The translations under genes and the position numbers were made by a program. The notes beneath the pieces were generated by a model. That model made no database searches, was not told the DNA's origin, and worked only from the letters and a program-made list of their open reading frames with translations. Positions 8,021 to 14,772 of a stretch of DNA of 15,263 bases are shown here, in pieces. The stretch comes from CAYWBI01 sp964456445 (GTDB lineage: Bacteria > Calditrichota > Calditrichia > Calditrichales > J004): positions 1 to 15,263 of the forward strand of contig CAYWBI010000092.1 in assembly GCA_964456445.1 (NCBI GenBank), given 5' to 3'. The stretch's first letter is position 1. Each line of letters opens with the position of its first letter.

Positions 8021-8064
8021 TCTAACTATTAGCTAATCCGATGCTAACATTATACTAATAAAAT
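8021..8064 (+). promoter_or_regulatory. Four CTAAY direct repeats at exact 11-bp spacing with -10 box (PhoB/PhoP-like boxes)
   Basis: CTAAC, CTAAT, CTAAC and CTAAT begin at 8022, 8033, 8044 and 8055, each exactly 11 bases after the last. CTAA is invariant and the fifth base is C or T; the six bases between repeats vary. PhoB-family regulators bind tandem direct repeats with 11-bp period, usually in place of a -35 box. Here TATACT (8051-8056) can serve as -10, no -35 hexamer is present at the expected place, and a PhoB/OmpR-type gene starts at 8100. Autoregulation is inferred. The fourth repeat overlaps the -10 and could repress, or only reflect the -10 sequence. Confidence 0.55.
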
Positions 8065-8089
8065 AGTGTATATTTAACGCATATTAATT

Positions 8090-8095
8090 GGAGAG
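8090..8095 (+). promoter_or_regulatory. Ribosome binding site fixing the response regulator start
   Basis: GGAGAG lies four bases before the ATG at 8100. An in-frame TTG at 8088 overlaps it and has no site of its own. The ATG gives MSEQKIFVVDDEEDI, the normal N-terminus of a receiver domain. Confidence 0.7.
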
Positions 8096-8099
8096 TGAA

Positions 8100-8792
8100 A
8101 TGTCTGAGCAAAAAATATTTGTTGTCGATGATGAAGAAGATATCCTGGATTTGATCGAGTTTATCCTGTTAAAAGAAAAATATACGGTGCGACGTTTTAT
8201 TACAGGTGAGGAAATATTGCAGGCCATCCAAACGGAAACCCCCGATATGATTCTGCTGGATTTGATGCTTCCCGGTGTCGATGGCTTTGATGTTTGTCGA
8301 AAAATTAAACAGGACAGGGCCCTGGCCAGCATCCCAATTATTATGCTTACTGCCAAAGGCGAGGAGGCCGATATCGTCAGTGGTCTGGAACTCGGCGCGG
8401 ACGATTATATTGTAAAGCCTTTTAGTTCACGTGTGCTCATTGCCCGCATAAAAGCGGTGTTCAGGCGTAAAGAAAGAACCGTCACGAATGATGATGAAAT
8501 AATCCGGGTAAACGAAATCAGCATTCATCCGGGACGTCATGAGGTAACCATTGATGGCAGAAAGGTGGAAATGACCTACTCGGAGTTTCATCTTCTTAAA
8601 CTTTTGGCGATGAAACGGGGTTGGGTTTATACACGTTATCAAATTGTGGATGCCTTGCGTGGTTCAAATTATCCTGTAACGGAACGGGCCATTGATGTTC
8701 AAATTGTAGGGCTTAGAAAAAAAATGGGCAAATTTGGCGACTACATACAAACCGTCCGGGGCGTTGGATATCGCTTTAAGGATGATGAATGA
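8100..8792 (+). CDS. OmpR/PhoB family response regulator
   Basis: This 230-residue two-domain transcription factor has an N-terminal receiver (about 4-120) with the acidic pair D10-D11, phosphoacceptor D54 in LLDLMLPG, T84 and K107 in VKPF, all in place. The C-terminal winged helix (about 133-227) carries the OmpR/PhoB pattern: LTxxEF-like MTYSEFHLLKLL (158-169), the recognition-helix region RAIDVQIVGLRKKMG (196-210) and the wing end TVRGVGYRF (218-226). It should bind tandem direct repeats as a dimer after phosphorylation by the kinase encoded next, with which it overlaps by four bases (ATGA). The pairing with a PhoR-type kinase and the nearby PstS-like gene favour a PhoB/PhoP role in phosphate limitation. 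The family alone does not prove this. An 11-bp-spaced repeat array lies just upstream. Confidence 0.93.
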   Translation: MSEQKIFVVDDEEDILDLIEFILLKEKYTVRRFITGEEILQAIQTETPDMILLDLMLPGVDGFDVCRKIKQDRALASIPIIMLTAKGEEADIVSGLELGADDYIVKPFSSRVLIARIKAVFRRKERTVTNDDEIIRVNEISIHPGRHEVTIDGRKVEMTYSEFHLLKLLAMKRGWVYTRYQIVDALRGSNYPVTERAIDVQIVGLRKKMGKFGDYIQTVRGVGYRFKDDE

Positions 8793-10576
8793 AGAAATCA
8801 AAACTCGGTACACAAATATTTGTAACTTCCTTCCTGATCTCTATTTTTGCCCTGCTTATTGTGACCTGGTATGCCTCGTCACTGGGAAGGCAATTTTTTA
8901 TCGCGGAAACCGGTGAAAGCCTGCGTAACCAGGCCAGCTTTATCTATGATATTTTGTTACAGGACCAGCGGCCGTTTGATAGTTCCCATCTGCAAAGCGT
9001 TCTGGGAAGGCGTTTTAAGACAATTACAATTCGCACCACAATTATCGATTCCGATGGAAATGTTCTTGCCGATTCCGAAGAAGACCCGCGTCAGATGGAA
9101 AACCATAAATCCCGGCCGGAAATTATCCGCGCACGTGAAGAAGGCATAGGAAAAGCCATTCGTTTTAGTCATACGGTAAAACGTAATATGATGTATATTG
9201 CCCTGCGTTTTTCAAATCCTGATGGTACAGTATTCTTTGTACGGACCTCGAAAAACCTGAGCGATATTGAAAAAACAATTTCAGCTATCCAGGTGCGTAT
9301 TGGGATCTCTGGTTTGATTATGGCCTTTATTGCCTTGCTTATCGGATTCTTTGTCTCGCGTAGAATTACAAATCCGTTGGAAGAAATTATTCTCGGTGTT
9401 AAACGCATCTCGGATGGGGATTTCTCAATTCACCTGCCAAAATCCAAAACCCGTGAGATGGCGCTCCTGTCCGCTTCATTAAATGAGATGACCAGACAGA
9501 TTGATGATAAGCTGCAAACCATCGTCCGCCAGAAAAACGAGCAGAAAGCGGTTTTCGAAAGCATGCTGGAAGGCGTTGTGGCCGTTGATACCGCGGGCCG
9601 CATCATAAGTATAAACACCGCCGCCTACCGCCTGCTCAAAATCGATAAAAAAAATGTACGTGGTGAAAATATAGAACAGGCCATCCCGGACAGACAAATT
9701 GTTGAGTTCTTTAAAATTGTTTTGGAAAAAGGCCAAGCCCTTGAAGATGAAATTACGATGGACAACAGTGCGGAGCAGTGCTTAAAATTGAATGCCCGCA
9801 GTTTGCGTGACGATCCCGGCAACACCATTGGCGCTTTGATGGTCCTTAATGATGTTACCCGCTTGCGCCAACTGGAAATGGTCCGCAAGGAGTTTGTTTC
9901 GAACGTATCGCATGAACTTCGGACGCCGCTGACTTCTATAAAAGGATTTGCCGAAGCATTAAAGGACGGGGCCATTGACGACAAAGAGAATGCCAGCCGT
10001 TTCGTCGATATCATTTACCGGCAAACGGAGCGCCTGAGCCTGATCCTTGAAGATATTCTGTCGCTCTCTAAATTGGATAGAGACGGGGAAGGCGAAACGC
10101 AAATAGAACTTTATGATGATAATCTGTGCGATGTAATCGAAGCAGCATTACAAACCTGCAGTATCAACGCCGGAAAGAAAAATATCCGTATTGACATGGA
10201 GTGCGCCGCACCTTGTCTCGCCCGGATTAACGCCGCCCTGCTCGAAGAAGCCCTAACCAATCTGATCGACAACGCGGTCAAATATAGCCCTGAAAAAAGC
10301 GCTGTAACGGTACAATGTATAAAAGAAAAAGATCATTATATCCTTAGTGTAAAAGATCAGGGCAATGGTATTGCCAGTGAACACCTTCCAAGAATATTTG
10401 AACGGTTTTACCGTGTTGATAAGGCCCGTAGCAGAAAACTTGGCGGCACCGGTCTGGGACTGGCCATAGTTAAGCACATTGCGCAGGTACATGGTGGTTC
10501 GGTCGCCGTACAAAGTGAAATCGGCCAGGGGAGTGTGTTTAAGATTATTTTACCTGTTACCCGACCCGCGGAATAG
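8789..10576 (+). CDS. PhoR-type membrane sensor histidine kinase
   Basis: This 595-residue kinase is translationally coupled to the regulator by an ATGA overlap. In order it has: a first membrane helix (about 9-28); an extracytoplasmic Cache/PAS-like sensor (about 32-165) with TIIDSDGNVLADSEEDP, typical of PhoR/PnpS-type kinases; a second helix (about 171-190); HAMP (about 190-242) starting RRITNPLEEI; PAS (about 252-358); HisKA with phosphoacceptor H375 in SHELRTPL; and HATPase_c with N box around N491-N495, G1 DQGNG (523-527), F box FERFYR and G2 GGTGLGLAIVKH (552-563). All catalytic parts look intact. This is the full PhoR/PnpS arrangement, unlike short E. coli PhoR. The sensed signal is unknown. 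Phosphate status through a Pst system would be the family expectation. Confidence 0.93.
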   Translation: MKKSKLGTQIFVTSFLISIFALLIVTWYASSLGRQFFIAETGESLRNQASFIYDILLQDQRPFDSSHLQSVLGRRFKTITIRTTIIDSDGNVLADSEEDPRQMENHKSRPEIIRAREEGIGKAIRFSHTVKRNMMYIALRFSNPDGTVFFVRTSKNLSDIEKTISAIQVRIGISGLIMAFIALLIGFFVSRRITNPLEEIILGVKRISDGDFSIHLPKSKTREMALLSASLNEMTRQIDDKLQTIVRQKNEQKAVFESMLEGVVAVDTAGRIISINTAAYRLLKIDKKNVRGENIEQAIPDRQIVEFFKIVLEKGQALEDEITMDNSAEQCLKLNARSLRDDPGNTIGALMVLNDVTRLRQLEMVRKEFVSNVSHELRTPLTSIKGFAEALKDGAIDDKENASRFVDIIYRQTERLSLILEDILSLSKLDRDGEGETQIELYDDNLCDVIEAALQTCSINAGKKNIRIDMECAAPCLARINAALLEEALTNLIDNAVKYSPEKSAVTVQCIKEKDHYILSVKDQGNGIASEHLPRIFERFYRVDKARSRKLGGTGLGLAIVKHIAQVHGGSVAVQSEIGQGSVFKIILPVTRPAE

Positions 10577-10603
10577 GAAATTATCTACACAGGTAAAGGG
10601 TGG

Positions 10604-10783
10604 ATGGGCATGAAATATCATATCCGTTCTCAGGCAAAAATCCGTCTGGGAACTAATAATTTGTTTCATTCGAATGATGAGGGCATATTACGAAATTATA
10701 TACCTGATTCAGGATTTTTTTATATTTGGCAAGCTCTTCTACTCAAACCATTCCTAAACAAACCGGGATTTGCCGGTCCCTGA
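10604..10783 (+). CDS. Possible small ORF of 59 residues, unrecognised
   Basis: ATG at 10604 opens 59 codons ending at TGA 10781-10783. A second in-frame ATG at 10610 would give 57 residues. A purine-rich AAAGGG stretch precedes it at about 10595-10600. The translation (start MGMKYHIRSQAKIR, end LNKPGFAGP) is mixed, with a short hydrophobic patch FFYIWQALLL, and I do not recognise it. It starts 27 bases after the kinase stop. It may be a real small protein or a chance open frame. Confidence 0.2.
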   Translation: MGMKYHIRSQAKIRLGTNNLFHSNDEGILRNYIPDSGFFYIWQALLLKPFLNKPGFAGP

Positions 10784-10847
10784 TGTGCTCACCTTAACGT
10801 TCTTGGTTTTTTCTGCTTGTGCGATTCGTCAAAAAATTGAAACAAAA

Positions 10848-10858
10848 ATTATACTAAT
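10848..10858 (+). promoter_or_regulatory. Candidate -10 region for the DUF3108/hydrolase pair
   Basis: ATTATACTAAT at 10848-10858 is identical to 8049-8059 before the response regulator, and both contain TATACT. Here it would give a start near 10862 and a leader of about 55 bases to the ATG at 10917. There is no -35 hexamer of quality and no 11-bp CTAAY series around it. Confidence 0.25.
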
Positions 10859-10916
10859 TTTTTAAACTTTCGATTTAGAAAAAAGAACTTTAAATTGTTA
10901 ATTCATTTAAACAAGT

Positions 10917-11705
10917 ATGAGATTCTTTGTGAAAACCCTGATTTTATTATTCATATTATTGACAAGCTTTTCTTTTGCCGATGAATTTCCCGCTTTCCGA
11001 TTTGTGGATGGCGAAGAACTTACCTTCCGTGTGAATTATTCATTCTTTAACCTTGGAACAATAACTGCCCAGGTTAACCGTAATGGTGAAAAGGATGGTT
11101 TAAAAACATTTCGTATCCATTTAACCATTACATCGAATCCATTGTTGTTTTGGGTCAATAATCAAAGTGTCTATGACAGTTATATCGATGAAAATCTGAA
11201 ACCGTTAAAATTTATTACCAATGAAAAAGTCGATGGAAAGCCTTACAAGGCAGAATATTTATTCGATTATACGGCGAAAAGAATGGAACGCCTGCTTTTG
11301 CCGGTGGAAGGGTCGGACTCAACCAAACATGATTTTTTACCAATAAAACCAAATATGATCGATGGTATCAGCCTGATTTTTTATGCCCGCTCACAGGTTC
11401 ACCAGCAAAGAAAAGATACGGTCAGTACCTTTATTGAAAATAATTCGGGAGATGTTATTTTCAATTTTATGAACAAAGAACAGGTTACGGATACCGATGA
11501 ATTGCCTGAAGGTATTAAAACCGTCTATTTCAAAGGCCTGTTGAACATAAAAGGTATTGCCGGTGTATCGGGTCCCTTTGAAGCATATTTTAGCCGGGAT
11601 GCCTCCCGCGTGCCGTTAAAATCCTACCTTGAGGTGTTTATCGGACATGTTACCATCACACTTGTAAAGTGGAAGGGCTGGAAGCCTTTAGAATTGGTTG
11701 AATGA
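10917..11705 (+). CDS. Exported DUF3108 domain protein
   Basis: This 262-residue protein has a Sec signal peptide (hydrophobic core 5-19, likely cut after SFA at 21). The mature part fits DUF3108. It opens with FVDGEELTFRVNYSFFNLGTI (about 29-49), where GE.L.F.V.Y and a G a few residues on are typical. It is rich in beta-strand patterns and ends with PLKSYLEVFIGHVTITLVKW, like the family's closing strands. DUF3108 proteins are periplasmic or outer-membrane-associated beta-rich proteins of unknown function, so I assign no activity. No Shine-Dalgarno is visible before the ATG. The stop overlaps the next gene's ATG by four bases, so the two are made together. Confidence 0.82.
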   Translation: MRFFVKTLILLFILLTSFSFADEFPAFRFVDGEELTFRVNYSFFNLGTITAQVNRNGEKDGLKTFRIHLTITSNPLLFWVNNQSVYDSYIDENLKPLKFITNEKVDGKPYKAEYLFDYTAKRMERLLLPVEGSDSTKHDFLPIKPNMIDGISLIFYARSQVHQQRKDTVSTFIENNSGDVIFNFMNKEQVTDTDELPEGIKTVYFKGLLNIKGIAGVSGPFEAYFSRDASRVPLKSYLEVFIGHVTITLVKWKGWKPLELVE

Positions 11706-12685
11706 GTTTTTCTGAATATATCCCTCCTTTATTTTTGCGTAACGGCCATTTGCTTACGATTTATCCTTCACTCTTTCGTCACGTAAATGACGTTCACTAT
11801 CAGCGTGAACGGATTGCAACAATTGATGAAGATTTTTTGGATTTGGATTGGTCCATCGTAAACAGCGATCGACTTGTGATCCTCTCACACGGTTTAGAGG
11901 GACGGTCCACCCGGCACTATATTTTAGGTATGGTGCGTATGCTGAACAATAGTGGTTTTGATACCCTTGCCTGGAACTTCCGCTCGTGTTCCGCTGAAAT
12001 GAACCACCGGTTGCGTTTTTACCACTCCGGTGAAACATCGGATTTGAGAACGGTTATTGCACATGCTGACACGGCAAATATTTATAAGGAGATAATTCTG
12101 CTTGGTTTTAGTATGGGCGGAAATCAAATATTACATTTTTTAGGGAAAGAACATGATGCCATACCCACTGTATTGTCCCAGGCCATTGTTATATCTGTAC
12201 CATTGGATTTGGCCTCCAGTGCACAGGCCCTGGCCCAGCCCAAAAACAAGTTATATATGAAACGCTTTATGCGCAGCCTGGAGAATAAAGTCAGGGAAAA
12301 AGCAAAACGTTTTCCTGGGGAATTGGATATTGAAAATTTATCAAAAATGAAAACGTTCCGTGATTTTGATGCGGCCTACACGGCCCCCATCCATGGTTAT
12401 AACAGCGCCGGGGATTATTGGGAAAAATGCAGCAGTAAACAATTCCTGCCAAAAATTAAAATCCCAACCCTTATTATTAATGCCCTTGATGATCCATTTT
12501 TAACAGCCTCCTGTTATCCATACGAAGAGGTACGTCATAACCCGCTATTAACCTTGCTAACCCCCGTCCATGGCGGTCATGTTGGCTTTGTGCAGTTTAA
12601 TCGGCAAGGATTGTATTGGTCCGAAGAAATTGTAAGACGCCAAATCTTGAACCGTTTGGCACCAAAGGATAAAATTATTCCATAA
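11702..12685 (+). CDS. YheT-type alpha/beta hydrolase
   Basis: This 327-residue cytosolic hydrolase belongs to the YheT/UPF0017 (ABHD1/3-like) group. Family marks are RNGHLLTIY (13-21), the oxyanion-side SHGLEGRSTRHY (62-73), WNFRSCSAEMN (91-101), YHSGETSDL (107-115), the nucleophile elbow GFSMGGN with S137, TFRDFDAAYTAPIHGY (218-233), and the acid and base in ALDDPFL (D264) and GGHVGF (H293). The Ser-Asp-His triad is complete. The family is thought to act on small esters or lipids; the substrate of E. coli YheT is not well defined. It is coupled by ATGA overlap to the exported DUF3108 protein. The gene faces the ODP gene, with 139 bases between them and no clear terminator. Confidence 0.9.
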   Translation: MSFSEYIPPLFLRNGHLLTIYPSLFRHVNDVHYQRERIATIDEDFLDLDWSIVNSDRLVILSHGLEGRSTRHYILGMVRMLNNSGFDTLAWNFRSCSAEMNHRLRFYHSGETSDLRTVIAHADTANIYKEIILLGFSMGGNQILHFLGKEHDAIPTVLSQAIVISVPLDLASSAQALAQPKNKLYMKRFMRSLENKVREKAKRFPGELDIENLSKMKTFRDFDAAYTAPIHGYNSAGDYWEKCSSKQFLPKIKIPTLIINALDDPFLTASCYPYEEVRHNPLLTLLTPVHGGHVGFVQFNRQGLYWSEEIVRRQILNRLAPKDKIIP

Positions 12686-12824
12686 TTTTCTTTATTGTAA
12701 ACGTTCAACGTATTTACTTCTACAGGTCTTTTATTAGTCCTTTTAGTGACGGTGCGTGGATTGTTTTCCCGGAAATAAATTTTGCGCACAACCCGCCAAT
12801 AGACCTAAACAAACAATTTTAGTG

Positions 12825-13419
12825 TTAATTTTCGGTAAAAAATTGTGTTGGTAATTTTTGCCCCAAAATACTTTCCGTCGCATGAATCAGGGATTCTATA
12901 AACTCCCGGTCGGTTGTTGTTTCCAACTGATATAAATCCGGGTAGCTATTTACTTTATTTCGTTTCAATATTGCCGGCGGCACTTTTAACATGATACGTA
13001 ACAGGGTTAATTCATTAAATTTATCACTGTCGGTTTCATCTTCAATAAATTGTAATAAGTTACGAATATTTAAAGAGGCAATGGATTTAAGGGCGAATGA
13101 ATTTTCTTCCGGGATTTCCTCTACATGACTTAGCGGAACCTCATCATCATGGCCTGCGGCATCCAGGCTTAAACCATCGATAGGTAGGTTCAAATCCGTT
13201 AAGGCATTTAAGGTGATCATACGAAGTTTTTGCCTGATGAGCACAGGTTGGCCGGCCATGAGCAAATTGATAAAAAACTGCATGGCGTCTTCAATGCCAA
13301 TTTTAACTTCAAATATTTTTTCATTTTTAATTTCAAATATTTCAGGAAATGAATCATCAGTAATCAAGCGGTTGAATATTTTCTGGTAGTATTCATTGTC
13401 TAATTGAATTTTAGCCTCA
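12825..13419 (-). CDS. C-terminal part of the ODP-domain protein (cut by the assembly gap)
   Basis: This is the 3' piece of the gene that starts at 14395. Once one copy of the 55-bp overlap and the 100 N are removed, its frame continues directly from NRL in the 5' piece into ITDDSFPEIF. The whole gene is then 1416 bases, 471 residues. This piece adds about 180 residues with mostly helical, leucine- and glutamate-rich patterns, for example IGIEDAMQFFINLLMAG and FNELTLLRIMLKVP. An acidic linker-like stretch (AAGHDDEVPLSHVEEIPEE) sits in the middle. I recognise no domain and see no flavodoxin motif, unlike FprA. It may be a partner-binding region. The TTG at 13365-13367 would be an artificial start produced by the gap. 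Confidence 0.75.
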
Positions 13420-13574
13420 NNNNNNNNNNNNNNNNNNNNNNNNNNNNNNNNNNNNNNNNNNNNNNNNNNNNNNNNNNNNNNNNNNNNNNNNNNNNNNNNN
13501 NNNNNNNNNNNNNNNNNNNCAAGCGGTTGAATATTTTCTGGTAGTATTCATTGTCTAATTGAATTTTAGCCTCA
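13365..13574. repeat. 55-bp identical flanks of an assembly gap
   Basis: Bases 13365-13419, which end at the Ns, and 13520-13574, which begin right after them, are identical over all 55 bases. This is the signature of two contig ends that overlap but were scaffolded with a default gap. It is not a biological repeat. Confidence 0.9.
13420..13519. other. Assembly gap of 100 N
   Basis: Exactly 100 unknown bases, a standard scaffold spacer. They interrupt the ODP-domain gene. Confidence 0.98.
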
Positions 13575-14395
13575 TGCAGGATAGTATTAAAAGCCTGCAT
13601 ATATTGTGAAATATATACATTCCCATGATCGGTCAAATCCAACCCAACCTGTAAATTGTTCATCTTATCCATAAAATACGGGACAAATTCCCCCTTAATG
13701 ATTTTGCCATGCTGGGTTGCAATTATGGCCGGTTGGGGATCATTTTTTGTTATGTTTTTTAAGGCATTTTTTAATGCTATATTGGCTGGCATGTATATCT
13801 GATGAAATATCCGTATGCCGGACCAGGAAGACTCATCGGCATAAAACCCGGGACTGTCGGTCAGCCCACCAAAGAGATCACCCGAAAAAAGAATGCGTTC
13901 AGTAGAATCGTAAAGGGCACATGCACCACGAAAATGACAGTATGGGGTCGGCACAAAAACCATCTTGTGCCCGGTGACCAATTTAATCGTTTTGGATTTG
14001 AACTTGTCCACGGCAATAAATTTTTTGGGATTAAAACCGTAGAAGCGAATTAAACGCCAGGTATCTTCTGTGGTTATAATTTGCATGTTAGGAAAATAGC
14101 GTTGAAAATAAATGGCATTATAACCGACATCGGGATCCTGATGGTTTATAAAGGCAAAGTGTAATTTATAGTTATCGCCCAGTACCTTTTTAACATTTGC
14201 CTCCACTACTTTAAAATCGGTTGGTGGCCCAGGATCAATGATCATGTTCAACTCCTGGTTGCCTTTCCAAAACCGGCGTAAAAAAACATTCATCTCTAAA
14301 TCAGCGCCGCTTTTTTTTCCTATCCAATAAATATCAGGCGCAATTTCAAAAGGCTCGCTGTTGATATGTTGCCGGGGGGATGATATTGAATCCAT
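13520..14395 (-). CDS. ODP/FprA-like diiron metallo-beta-lactamase domain protein, N-terminal part
   Basis: This is the 5' piece of a 471-residue protein (see 12825-13419). Numbered from the ATG at 14393-14395, the N-terminal 240 residues form a metallo-beta-lactamase fold of the ODP/flavodiiron type. Candidate iron ligands are H85-x-D87-x-D89 in NHQDPDV, H154 in TPYCHFRG, D173 in FSGDLFGG and H229 in ATQHGKI. FprA enzymes have H-x-E-x-D-H at the first site, so E is D here and the second H is V90. No flavodoxin domain follows, so it is more likely an O2- or NO-responsive sensor than a full flavodiiron reductase. It lies downstream of a Roadblock-like gene, 36-48 bases away. An ATG at 14407 is also in frame, but GGAG sits between the two ATGs, which favours 14395. 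Confidence 0.82.
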
Positions 14396-14401
14396 ATCAG
14401 G

Positions 14402-14405
14402 CTCC
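14402..14405 (-). promoter_or_regulatory. Ribosome binding site fixing the ODP protein start
   Basis: On the minus strand GGAG (14405 to 14402) lies six bases before the ATG at 14393-14395. It overlaps the alternative ATG four codons upstream, which has only AT-rich sequence before it. Confidence 0.55.
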
Positions 14406-14442
14406 ATTTTATGTTATGTCTTGATTGAACGGTAAATTATGC

Positions 14443-14772
14443 TTATTGCCTATCTTTTAGTAACAGAGCAATCTTATCTGATAAATAATCTATATCCGGT
14501 TTCTTTTTTAAGGTCAAAATCAGATGATCTGTATCAAAATTCAATAGAAGAAAATGCCGGTTTGAAAAATGCCAACAAATATTTTGCCATTTACACTTAT
14601 GCTCTATCTTATTTGCCGCAATAAAATTTAATAAAAGCAAATTTTCTTCTAAAATATGTTTATCTGTTTTACGGTTTTGTGTCATGGAAAAAAAGCTGTC
14701 GCCCGACGCGTCCAAAAGTACGGCATTTTCTACATTTTCCCAGCTCATGATGGTTGAAATAATAGAATTCAT
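14443..14772 (-). CDS. Roadblock/LC7-like small protein
   Basis: This 109-residue protein has the pattern of a single Roadblock/LC7 domain. An N-terminal helix (about 1-15) is followed by VENAVLLDASGDSF (14-27), the usual first hairpin, then a central helix (about 40-55). Two strands follow, WHFSNRHFLLLNF (67-79) and HLILTLKKKPDI (83-94), and a C-terminal helix (about 95-107). Roadblock proteins such as MglB dimerise and act on small Ras-like GTPases or as scaffolds. No GTPase is present in the window. Its ATG overlaps the stop of the upstream gene (ATGA, 14769-14772), and the ODP gene follows on the same strand, so the three form one operon. The family call rests on pattern only, with no invariant motif to confirm it. 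Confidence 0.6.
   Translation of the reverse strand: MNSIISTIMSWENVENAVLLDASGDSFFSMTQNRKTDKHILEENLLLLNFIAANKIEHKCKWQNICWHFSNRHFLLLNFDTDHLILTLKKKPDIDYLSDKIALLLKDRQ

Larger units (their letters stand above)
7774..8099. other. Regulatory intergenic region before the PhoBR-type operon
   Basis: This 326-bp AT-rich region has no credible small gene. Early on it has a tandem TTCTTGA pair (7782-7795). Later come a tetraloop hairpin at 7969-8002, the 11-bp-spaced CTAAY array at 8022-8059 and a ribosome site at 8090-8095. I see no clear intrinsic terminator for the upstream secreted-protein gene. Confidence 0.6.
10577..10916. other. Intergenic region after the histidine kinase
   Basis: This 340-bp region has one small candidate ORF (10604-10783) and an AT-rich promoter-like end. 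CCTGATTCAGG (10703-10713) followed by a T-run (10715-10721) resembles a terminator, but its real stem is only three or four pairs. ACCGG and CCGGT around 10761-10777 give another short inverted repeat. Confidence 0.5.

Noticed and set aside
8088..8099. TTG start for the response regulator
   Set aside because: It overlaps the GGAGAG site; the ATG at 8100 gives the standard receiver N-terminus.
2118..10576. A single long operon from the MDR gene to the kinase
   Set aside because: Gaps of 164-326 bp with promoter-like elements, and unrelated functions, argue for several units.
10703..10721. Intrinsic terminator CCTGATTCAGG plus T-run
   Set aside because: With a realistic loop the stem has only three or four pairs, too weak to call.
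12686..12824. Bidirectional terminator between the converging hydrolase and ODP genes
   Set aside because: Only short imperfect palindromes (near 12697-12717) and no hairpin followed by a T-run on either strand.
13365..13574. Real 55-bp duplication or repeat element
   Set aside because: The copies abut exactly 100 N on both sides and collapse restores one frame, which fits an assembly overlap better.
13717..14053. Plus-strand open frames opposite the ODP gene
   Set aside because: They are antisense to conserved metal-site motifs and not protein-like.
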